The notes under the pieces: generated by a model
What the model saw: the letters and a program-made list of their open reading frames with translations, nothing else
What the model was told of the DNA's origin: nothing
The model's database searches: none
Shown: positions 1 through 4,961 of the stretch, piece by piece
Layout of the letters: each line of letters begins with the position of its first letter
Position numbering within the stretch: position 1 is the stretch's first letter
From: Chloroflexota bacterium
GTDB taxonomy: Bacteria; Chloroflexota; Dehalococcoidia; Lucifugimonadales; Australimonadaceae
Direction: 5' to 3'
DNA length: 5,817 nt
Assembly: GCA_028875085.1 (NCBI GenBank)
Contig: JAPPFU010000202.1
Span: forward strand, 1-5,817
Made by a program: the position numbers and the translations under genes

Positions 1-2
1 AG

Positions 3-53
3 ATGGCCGAGGCAATCGTGAAGAACAAGCGGCGCATCCTGCCGTGCGCGGCC
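3..53 (+). CDS. mdh: Malate dehydrogenase, internal C-terminal fragment (both ends missing)
   Basis: The frame starting at base 3 reads MAEAIVKNKRRILPCAA. This matches the well-conserved C-terminal block of LDH-like NAD malate dehydrogenases (consensus like MVEAIlkDKKRiLPCAA, normally followed by Y/H-L-x-G-x-Y-G). The enzyme interconverts malate and oxaloacetate in the cytoplasm. The codons are genuine in style: 16 of 17 third positions are G or C. After PCAA the reading continues into unrelated residues (CTPNWCTWSGG) and a stop, so the last ~30-40 residues of the enzyme are missing and the RNase Y frame takes over. The fragment is therefore joined to a different gene, either by genome rearrangement or by a chimeric read or assembly at a contig end. 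The family match is by recall of the consensus, but it is long and specific. Confidence 0.75.
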
Positions 54-670
54 TGCACCCCGAACTGGTGCACCTGGTCGGGCGGTTAAAGTTCCGCTAC
101 TCCTACGGGGAGAACGTGCTGCTGCACTCGGTCGAGGTGGCGCGCATCGCGGGGATGATCGCAGGGGAGGTGGGCGCGGACCCGCAGATCGCCAAGGCGG
201 GCGGGCTGCTGCACGACATCGGCAAGGCGCTGACGCACGAGGTGGAGGGGTCGCACATCGAGATCGGGGACGAGATCGCGCGGCGCTACAACCTGTCGGA
301 CGCGGTGAAGACGGCCATCGCCGAGCACCACGAAGACGACCGCGGCTCCGCCGAGGCGTTCATCGTGGCGGCCGCTGACGCGATCAGCGCGGCGCGCCCA
401 GGCGCGCGGCGAGACACGGTGGAGTTCTACCTCAAGCGCTTGGAGGCGCTCGAGGACGTGGCGAACTCGTTCGACGGCGTGCAGAAGTCCTACGCCATCC
501 AAGCGGGGCGCGAGGTGCGCATCCTGGTCGAGCCGGAGTCGGTGGACGACGTGGGCGCGGCCAGCCTGGCGCGCAACGTGGTCAAGAAGATCCAGGAGAA
601 CCTGGTCTACCCCGGCGAGATCAAGGTAACGGTGGTGCGCGAGACGCGGGCAACGGAGGTGGCGCACTGA
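44..670 (+). CDS. rny: Ribonuclease Y, C-terminal half (5' part missing)
   Basis: RNase Y is a membrane-anchored endoribonuclease that starts mRNA decay in many bacteria lacking RNase E. About 208 residues are visible of a protein usually ~510-520 long. Counting V44 as residue 1, the sequence shows the family block VRGLHPELV, then GRLKFRYSYGENVLLHS, the HD-domain metal motif LLHDIGKA (H57, D58), HEVEGSH, AEHHED, the signature AADAISAARPGARR, SYAIQAGREVRI and the C-terminal PGEIKVTVVRETRATEVAH. The N-terminal membrane helix, coiled coil and KH domain are absent. GTG 44 is not the true start, because homology should continue upstream. The 14 codons before it in this frame have only 5 GC-ending third positions, against 18 of 20 just after, and the upstream bases fit malate dehydrogenase in another frame. 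The TGA overlaps the ymdB ATG by one base. GGAGGT at 655-660 is the likely ymdB ribosome binding site. Confidence 0.95.
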   Translation: MRGLHPELVHLVGRLKFRYSYGENVLLHSVEVARIAGMIAGEVGADPQIAKAGGLLHDIGKALTHEVEGSHIEIGDEIARRYNLSDAVKTAIAEHHEDDRGSAEAFIVAAADAISAARPGARRDTVEFYLKRLEALEDVANSFDGVQKSYAIQAGREVRILVEPESVDDVGAASLARNVVKKIQENLVYPGEIKVTVVRETRATEVAH

Positions 671-1449
671 TGCGCGCCTTGCTCATCGGCGACATTATGG
701 GCAAGCCGGGAAGGCGCGCGCTGGAGGCGACGCTCCCGCGCCTGCGGGAGGAGGAAAGCCTCGACCTGGTGATCGCCAATGGGGAGAACGCGGCGGGCGG
801 CTACGGCCTCACCGCCGAGACGGCGGACGCGATTCTCGCGGCGGGCGCGGACGTCATCACCTCCGGCAACCATATCTGGGACCAGCGAGAGGTGCTGTCG
901 CTGATGGAGGCGGAACTGCCCATCCTGCGCCCGGCCAACTACCCCGAGGGTGCGCCGGGGCGTGGGATGCTGCGCGTGGGTGACGCCGTGGTCATCAACC
1001 TGCAGGGGCGCGTGTTCATGCCGGAGGGCACGGACTCGCCTTGGACGGTGGTGGACGACCTGCTGGCGCAGTTGGAGGACGACACGCCGAAGTACGTGTT
1101 CGTCGACTTCCACACAGAGGCCACTTCGGAGCAGAACGCCATGGGCTGGTACTTGGACGGGCGCGTGTCGACGGTGGTCGGAACGCACACGCACGTTCCG
1201 ACGGCGGACGCGCGCGTCCTGCCAAAGGGAACGGCTTACGTCACCGACCTGGGGATGACGGGCGCTGTTCACTCGATCATCGGGAGCAACCCGGACGACG
1301 TGCTGGCGCGCTTCCTGACCGCGATGCCGCGCCGCCTGAACGTCGCCGGCGGGTCGGGGCCCGTGCAGTTCAATGCGGTGCTGGTGGAGTTGGACGGGCT
1401 GAGCGGGCTGGCCAAGCAGATACGGCGCGTGGACAGGGTGACCCCGTGA
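670..1449 (+). CDS. ymdB: YmdB-family metallophosphoesterase (TIGR00282 type)
   Basis: 259 residues, close to the family's usual ~260-265. It is a calcineurin-like metallophosphoesterase of the YmdB group. In Bacillus subtilis YmdB hydrolyses 2',3'-cyclic nucleotides and affects the switch between motility and biofilm. Metal-site motifs are all visible: GDIMGKPGR (D8), NGENAAGG (E39, N40), SGNHIWDQ (N67, H68), DFHTEATSE (H148) and GTHTHVPTAD (H173, H175), followed by TDLGMTGAVHSIIG. No signal peptide is seen, so it should act in the cytoplasm. The start is ATG in TGATG, overlapping the rny stop, with GGAGGT at 655-660 nine bases upstream. This adjacency to rny is common in bacteria and suggests linked roles in RNA metabolism. 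The last bases overlap the next gene by four. No key residue is missing, so activity is likely, though the physiological substrate is inferred. Confidence 0.93.
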   Translation: MRALLIGDIMGKPGRRALEATLPRLREEESLDLVIANGENAAGGYGLTAETADAILAAGADVITSGNHIWDQREVLSLMEAELPILRPANYPEGAPGRGMLRVGDAVVINLQGRVFMPEGTDSPWTVVDDLLAQLEDDTPKYVFVDFHTEATSEQNAMGWYLDGRVSTVVGTHTHVPTADARVLPKGTAYVTDLGMTGAVHSIIGSNPDDVLARFLTAMPRRLNVAGGSGPVQFNAVLVELDGLSGLAKQIRRVDRVTP

Positions 1450-2306
1450 GCGCGAAGGAGCCTCGCGCCGACCTCCACCTGCATACCACCGCGTCGGACG
1501 GAAGGCTGACGCCGACGGAACTGGTGCGTCTGCTGGCGGAGCGGGGCGTGCCCGTCGCCGCCGTAACCGACCACGACTCGACCGAGGGAATGGAGGAGGC
1601 GGAGCGGGAGGCGGAGCGCCACCCGGGCCTGCGCCTCATCACGGGCATCGAGCTCAGCGCGGACAGCCCGCTGGGCGAGGGCGGAGACGTGCACCTGCTG
1701 GGCTACTTCTTCGACCGCGCCGACGCGGCGTTGCAGGAGCGCCTGCGCGCATTCCGCGAGGAGCGCGAGCAACGCGGCGAGCGGATGGTGGAGCGGCTGG
1801 CGGAGATAGGCAAGCCGGTGGAGTGGGAACGAGTGCTGGCCATCGCGGACGGCGCGAGCGTGGGTCGCCCGCACATTGCGCAGGCGATGGTGGAGCGCGG
1901 GTACGTGGCGAGCGTGCGCGATGCCTTCGGCGGCTACCTGAACGACGGGGGGGCGGCGTTCGTGGCGCGCCCGCACGTTAGCCTGGAGGACGCGGCGCAG
2001 ATGATCCGGGGTGCCGGAGGCGCGGCGGTACTCGCGCACCCTGTGTACACGGCGAACTACGAGTGGTTGCTGCATCAACTCGCGGAACTGGGCATCGCCG
2101 GGTTCGAGGTTCACTACGCGAACTTCGACACGGAGACGCGCCAGAAACTCTCGTCGCTCGCCGACCGTCTGGGACTGCTGCCCTGCGGGGGAAGCGACTA
2201 CCACGCGTTCGGCGCAAAGGGCGAGCAGTTGCCCGGCTCGGCGGGGCCGCCGTTGAGCGTAGTAGCGGAGCTGGAGCGCCTAGCGTCTGCGGCCAGGCGG
2301 GGCTAA
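1446..2306 (+). CDS. PHP-domain phosphoesterase (TrpH/YciV, RNase AM-like)
   Basis: 286 residues, near the ~280-290 typical of YciV/TrpH-type PHP proteins. Members are trinuclear metal phosphoesterases that act on 3',5'-bisphosphonucleotides or, as in E. coli RNase AM, trim short RNA 5' ends. PHP motifs in order: ADLHLHTTASDG (H11, H13, D18), VTDHDSTEG (D42, H43), GIELSAD (E69), DVHLLGYF (H83), then GRPHIAQAMVERGY (H142), where this subfamily carries its insert, AVLAHP (H197) and GGSDYHAFG (D250, H252). The full metal set appears present. The GTG start at 1446 lies in GTGA over the ymdB stop, with AGGGTG at 1435-1440 as a plausible ribosome binding site, and puts the first PHP motif at residue 9 as expected. 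The open frame extends far upstream through ymdB, but that part is a shadow. The four-base overlap implies translational coupling. Substrate (pAp-like nucleotide versus RNA) cannot be decided from sequence. Confidence 0.9.
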   Translation: MSAKEPRADLHLHTTASDGRLTPTELVRLLAERGVPVAAVTDHDSTEGMEEAEREAERHPGLRLITGIELSADSPLGEGGDVHLLGYFFDRADAALQERLRAFREEREQRGERMVERLAEIGKPVEWERVLAIADGASVGRPHIAQAMVERGYVASVRDAFGGYLNDGGAAFVARPHVSLEDAAQMIRGAGGAAVLAHPVYTANYEWLLHQLAELGIAGFEVHYANFDTETRQKLSSLADRLGLLPCGGSDYHAFGAKGEQLPGSAGPPLSVVAELERLASAARRG

Positions 2307-2308
2307 CC

Positions 2309-2318
2309 TAGCCGCGCT
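2309..2318 (+). promoter_or_regulatory. Possible leaderless-type start context before plsY
   Basis: The bases TAGCCGCGCT directly precede the plsY ATG, and no Shine-Dalgarno is present. Nearly the same string, TAGACGCGCT, directly precedes the era ATG. TAG plus a short spacer before ATG could be the end of a -10 element for a leaderless transcript, or simply a shared start context. No convincing -35 is seen. Confidence 0.25.
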
Positions 2319-2996
2319 ATGGACGACCCCATCAAGATCGGCCTCGTCCTGGCCTACGCCTACCTGCTCGGTTCGGTGAACGCGGCCTACGTGGTGGGGC
2401 GCGTGGTCAAGGGCGTGGACCTGCGCACGGTGGGGTCGCAGAACGCTGGAGCGTCCAACGTGTGGCAGCAAGTGGGGCGGTTCTGGCTCTTCCCGGTGGG
2501 CGCGTTCGACATGTTCGTGAAGGGGATGACGCCGGTCTACCTGGCGCGCTACGGCCTGGGTCTGGAGTTGGAATGGCAGGCGGCGGCGGGGTTGCTGGCC
2601 ATCGCGGGGCACAACTGGTCGGTCTTCCTGGGGTTCCAGGGCGGGCGCGGCATCGCGCCGACGGTGGGCGTGCTCATCGCCATGGCGCGATTAGAACTGG
2701 CGATGTTCATCATCATCGCGACGATGGGCTGGCGGCTCACCGGCAGTTCAGCCGTGTGGGTGCTGATCGGCCTAGCCTCGCTGCCCCTCTGGGGGGTGCT
2801 GTGGGAGCGGCCTGGCGCCATCGTGGCGCTCACCGGCGGCATCCTCGTCATCACGGTGGTCAAGCGCCTGGCGGCCAACAGCCCCAACGCGAGCGGCACG
2901 CCGACGGCACAGTTGATGTGTAACCGGTTGCTGTACGACCGCGACATCGCCGACCACGAGCAGTGGGTTACGCAAAGCGGCGAAGGGGCGCGCTAA
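2319..2996 (+). CDS. plsY: Glycerol-3-phosphate acyltransferase PlsY (divergent, with C-terminal tail)
   Basis: 225 residues; classical PlsY is about 190-215. PlsY is an integral membrane enzyme that transfers an acyl group from acyl-phosphate to glycerol-3-phosphate, giving lysophosphatidic acid for phospholipid synthesis. Visible motifs: LGSVNAAYVVGR (16-28, first helix), DLRTVGSQNAGASNV (34-48; usual RxxGSGNxGAxN), DMFVKG (64-69; usual DxxKG), AGHNWSVFLGFQGGRGIAP (96-114; the second glycine-rich motif) and several hydrophobic helices to about residue 182. The tail from about 183, with NRLLYDRDIADHEQW, is soluble and longer than in model PlsY. Departures from model PlsY are Asn for Pro in LGS(I/V)P and Gln for Gly in GSGN. 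The ATG is 12 bases after the PHP stop with no clear ribosome binding site. TAATG overlaps the next gene. Family is clear; activity is probable but unproven given the changes. Confidence 0.87.
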   Translation: MDDPIKIGLVLAYAYLLGSVNAAYVVGRVVKGVDLRTVGSQNAGASNVWQQVGRFWLFPVGAFDMFVKGMTPVYLARYGLGLELEWQAAAGLLAIAGHNWSVFLGFQGGRGIAPTVGVLIAMARLELAMFIIIATMGWRLTGSSAVWVLIGLASLPLWGVLWERPGAIVALTGGILVITVVKRLAANSPNASGTPTAQLMCNRLLYDRDIADHEQWVTQSGEGAR

Positions 2997-3505
2997 TGGC
3001 GGAAGCGCAGGAGCAGAGCGGCGGGCAGGTTTGCCACTGGCATCCGGAGCGTGAGACGCGGCTTTCGTGCGGGCGGTGCGGCAAGTCGATCTGCACCGAC
3101 TGCATGGGGCGCCATCCCGTGGGCGTGCGGTGCAAGGAGTGCGCGTCGCCGACGCCGTTGCCCACCTACCGCGTCTCGCCCGACTACGTGGCGCGCGGGT
3201 TGGGCGCCGCGGCGGCGGCCGGACTCGGCGGCGCAATCGTGCTGTCCGTCCTTGCGCGATTCTTCGGCAACGGCTTCCTCTTCCTGTTCCTGATGGTCGG
3301 GTTCGGATATGTGGTGGGAGAGGTGGTGTCGGCGGCGGTGAACCGGCGGCGGGGGCGTCCGTACCAGTATGTCGCGGCGGCCGGGGCGCTGGTGGCGACG
3401 GCGCCGGTGTTGCTGCCGCTGCTGCTGTTCGGCAGCTTCGGCCTGTTCGGGTTGCTGGGCGTAGGGGTCGCAGTATGGGTAGCCCAGGCGCGGCTCGCGC
3501 CGTAG
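2996..3505 (+). CDS. B-box-type zinc finger membrane protein
   Basis: 169 residues from ATG 2996. The N-terminal part carries a B-box-like zinc-binding set: C13, H16, C25, C28, C33, C36, C46 and C49 in the pattern CxWHPxxExxLxCxRCxKxICxxC, then VGVRCKEC. This module often sits in front of rhomboid proteases or small membrane domains in Actinobacteria and Chloroflexota. Hydrophobic segments follow at about 67-88, 93-115 and 126-163 (the last may be two helices), separated by a basic VNRRRGRPY loop (115-123). No rhomboid GxSG/H catalytic motif is present, so it is not a protease of that type. The start is chosen because AAGGGG at 2983-2988 lies seven bases upstream and ATG overlaps the plsY stop by one base. 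An alternative GTG at 2963 would add 11 residues and overlap plsY by 34 bases. Function is unknown; a membrane adaptor or zinc-dependent scaffold is only a guess. Confidence 0.8.
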   Translation: MAEAQEQSGGQVCHWHPERETRLSCGRCGKSICTDCMGRHPVGVRCKECASPTPLPTYRVSPDYVARGLGAAAAAGLGGAIVLSVLARFFGNGFLFLFLMVGFGYVVGEVVSAAVNRRRGRPYQYVAAAGALVATAPVLLPLLLFGSFGLFGLLGVGVAVWVAQARLAP

Positions 3506-3508
3506 AAT
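3503..3508 (+). promoter_or_regulatory. Candidate -10 element of the tRNA-Gly promoter
   Basis: TAGAAT matches five of six bases of the sigma-70 -10 consensus and ends eight bases before the tRNA 5' end, a sensible distance for a start site just upstream of the mature tRNA. It is built from the stop codon TAG of the preceding gene plus three bases. I see no good -35 hexamer 16-18 bases upstream, so transcription from the upstream operon is also possible. Confidence 0.4.
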
Positions 3509-3516
3509 GGAGGCGC

Positions 3517-3591
3517 GCGGGCGTGACGCAGTGGTAGCGTACTTGCTTCCCAAGCAAGCTGTCGTGGGTTCGAATCCCATCGCCCGCTCCA
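3517..3591 (+). tRNA. tRNA-Gly, anticodon CCC, CCA encoded
   Basis: 75 bases fold into a full cloverleaf. The acceptor stem GCGGGCG pairs with CGCCCGC (7 of 7), followed by discriminator T and an encoded CCA (3589-3591). The D stem is ACGC/GCGT with a 7-base loop holding GTGGTA. The anticodon stem CTTGC/GCAAG closes the loop TTCCCAA, giving anticodon CCC (3549-3551), which decodes GGG. The variable loop is CTGTC. The T stem GTGGG/CCCAT (one G-T pair) closes TTCGAAT. U in the discriminator position is normal for bacterial tRNA-Gly. It stands alone between the B-box gene and era, 11 bases after the former. No integrase or repeated tRNA end nearby suggests use as an attachment site. Confidence 0.97.
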
Positions 3592-3617
3592 ATCTCTCGT
3601 TCGCCCCGCGCCGTCGA

Positions 3618-3627
3618 TAGACGCGCT
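3618..3627 (+). promoter_or_regulatory. Possible leaderless-type start context before era
   Basis: TAGACGCGCT directly precedes the era ATG. It differs by one base from the string in the same position before plsY. No Shine-Dalgarno is seen in the 36 bases between the tRNA and era, so era may be made from a leaderless or very short-leader transcript starting here, or read through from the tRNA. Confidence 0.25.
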
Positions 3628-4512
3628 ATGACCTTCCGCAGCGGATTTGTCGCCATCGTAGGACGCGCCAACACGGGCAAGTCCACGCTGCTCAACGCGC
3701 TCGTGGGCGAGAAGGTGGCCATCGTGAGCGAGAAGCCGCACACGACGCGCCACAAGCTCCTCGGCGTGCTGAACGGTGAGGGGTTCCAAGCGGCGCTGCT
3801 CGATACGCCCGGCTACCTGCGGCACGGGCGCGACCGCCTCGACGCGGCGATGAAGCGGCACGTCGCGTCGGCGCTCGCGGAGGCCGACCTCGTTGCGCTG
3901 GTCGCGGAGCCGCGCATGCCGGGCGACGTGGAATTGGCGTTCATCGAGCAGTTCAAGGCGGCAAAGGCGCGCGGGCTGCTCGTGCTCAACAAGATCGACG
4001 CCGCTGCCAAGAGCCGTCTACTGCCGGTGATGGAGCGCTACACCCAGGCATACTCATTCGAGCGCATCGTCCCGGTCAGCGCGCTCACCGGCGACGGGAC
4101 GGGTCTGCTGACGGCGGAGTTGGCGGCCTTGCTGCCGGAGCAGGAAGCTATCTTCCCGCCCGACCTGCTGACGAACAGGCCGGCATCCTTCCTGATGGCC
4201 GAGATTGTCCGCGAGCACGTGTTCGCGCAGTACCGCGACGAGGTGCCCTACGACGTAGCAGTGGAGGTGGAGGAGTTCGATCGGCGCGAGGGCGAGGCGC
4301 CCGACCTGGTGCGCGCGGTGGTGTACGTAGCCTCGGCGTCGCAGAAGCGCCTGCTCATCGGCAGCGGAGGCGCGGCCATCAAACAGGTGGGCGTCGCCGC
4401 CCGCCCCGCGCTAGAGGCGCTCGCAGGCCGCGCGGTCTACCTCGAACTATGGGTGAAGGTGAACCCGCACTGGCGCCGCAAGGCGGGCTTCGTGGAGCGC
4501 CAGGCGGGGTAG
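3628..4512 (+). CDS. era: GTPase Era, 30S ribosome assembly factor
   Basis: 294 residues, the usual Era length. Era is a GTPase that binds the 3' end of 16S rRNA and checks small-subunit maturation. The G domain shows G1 GRANTGKST (12-20), switch I PHTTRH (37-42), G3 DTPGY (59-63), G4 NKID (121-124) and G5 SAL (151-153). The C-terminal KH domain (about 200-285) shows EVPYDVAVEVEEF, then LLIGSGGAAIKQVGVAAR with the GxxG loop at 245-248, and ends LELWVKVNPHWRRK. Changes from the common form are Ala for Pro and Thr for Val in GRPNVGKST, His for Gln in PQTTR, and Ser for Lys in the GKGG loop. All nucleotide-binding core residues (K18, S19, T40, D59, G62, N121, K122, D124) are kept, so it should be active. 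No ribosome binding site is seen. The gene ends with TAG, convergent to the lipoprotein gene 23 bases on. Confidence 0.95.
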   Translation: MTFRSGFVAIVGRANTGKSTLLNALVGEKVAIVSEKPHTTRHKLLGVLNGEGFQAALLDTPGYLRHGRDRLDAAMKRHVASALAEADLVALVAEPRMPGDVELAFIEQFKAAKARGLLVLNKIDAAAKSRLLPVMERYTQAYSFERIVPVSALTGDGTGLLTAELAALLPEQEAIFPPDLLTNRPASFLMAEIVREHVFAQYRDEVPYDVAVEVEEFDRREGEAPDLVRAVVYVASASQKRLLIGSGGAAIKQVGVAARPALEALAGRAVYLELWVKVNPHWRRKAGFVERQAG

Positions 4513-4535
4513 GAGGGGTGGAACACTTTGCAGTA

Positions 4536-4955
4536 CTAGCGTTCGCAGGCCGCAACGACTCTGTCCATTGCCTCCTCTTGGGTGAGCACGCCAAGGGTGA
4601 TGTCATCCCCGATTGATTCGAACAACGTCCTCATATGCCGCTCGGCAACATCCCAGCCCTCCATCCAAGCGACAATGAGGCGACTGTCGGCATACACTAG
4701 TCCTTGCCGAACAGCATCAGCCTCTTCGTTCTGGCGCTCAAATAGCGCGTCAACTGCATCGTCTTCACCAGTCAGAAGCAACTCGAAAAGCGTACACGAG
4801 AAGATGTGGCCGGAAGCTGCGCCTGCGCCGTAGGCCTCGTTGATGGCCATAATTTCTTCAGAGGTACGTGTGGGCGTGGGCGGGATGGTGGGTGTCGCCT
4901 CACCAGCGCACGATGTGACCACCAGAATAGCGGCTATCGCTGCGGCAATCCTCAT
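4536..4955 (-). CDS. Small putative lipoprotein, unknown function
   Basis: 139 residues. The N-terminus is a short lipoprotein signal: basic R2, hydrophobic 3-13, lipobox VTSC with C16 as the acylated cysteine. A Pro/Thr-rich linker (about 20-31, ATPTIPPTPTRT) follows, as is common in Chloroflexota surface lipoproteins. The mature part (32-139) is acidic and probably helical, with two cysteines (in FSCTLFELLL and near the end in AACER) that could form a disulfide. I recognise no family. The ATG is six bases after the stop of the HEPN-like gene, so the two may be co-transcribed, but no clear ribosome binding site is seen. Base composition is much lower in GC than the neighbours: 34 of 60 in 4681-4740 and 30 of 60 in 4741-4800, against 45 of 60 in 3781-3840 within era. 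This suggests a recently acquired or fast-evolving gene. Confidence 0.72.
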   Translation of the reverse strand: MRIAAAIAAILVVTSCAGEATPTIPPTPTRTSEEIMAINEAYGAGAASGHIFSCTLFELLLTGEDDAVDALFERQNEEADAVRQGLVYADSRLIVAWMEGWDVAERHMRTLFESIGDDITLGVLTQEEAMDRVVAACER

Positions 4956-4961
4956 ACGGGC

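Noticed and set aside
2..43. Reading bases 2-43 as RNase Y (EEQAA just before VRGLHPEL resembles GEQxxxxxGV in the family)
   Set aside because: The spacing to VRGL is one residue short, codon third positions are AT-rich in that frame, and the malate dehydrogenase match in frame 3 is longer and more specific.
1041..1445. N-terminal extension of the PHP gene back to 1041
   Set aside because: The extension lies inside ymdB in another frame and has no recognisable domain. GTG 1446 places the PHP motif properly and overlaps the ymdB stop in the usual way.
86..2612. Long antisense frames over rny, ymdB, the PHP gene and plsY (for example 1269-2204 minus)
   Set aside because: They are Arg/His/Ala-rich shadow products expected in high-GC coding DNA, while the plus strand carries clear conserved families.
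3592..3627. tRNA 3' end as an integration site for a mobile element
   Set aside because: No integrase, no repeat of the tRNA end and no composition shift directly follow. The next gene is core era.
2772..3861. Long minus-strand frames across the tRNA, with stretches like GDGIRTHDSLLGKQ, MGFEPTTACLGSK and GRWDSNPRQLAWEAS
   Set aside because: These are translated antisense tRNA-Gly, a well-known source of false protein annotations. The rest are shadows of plsY, the B-box gene and era.
4513..4535. Terminator hairpin between the convergent era and lipoprotein genes
   Set aside because: Only a 6-base AGTACT palindrome is visible at 4533-4538; there is no stem with a T-run.
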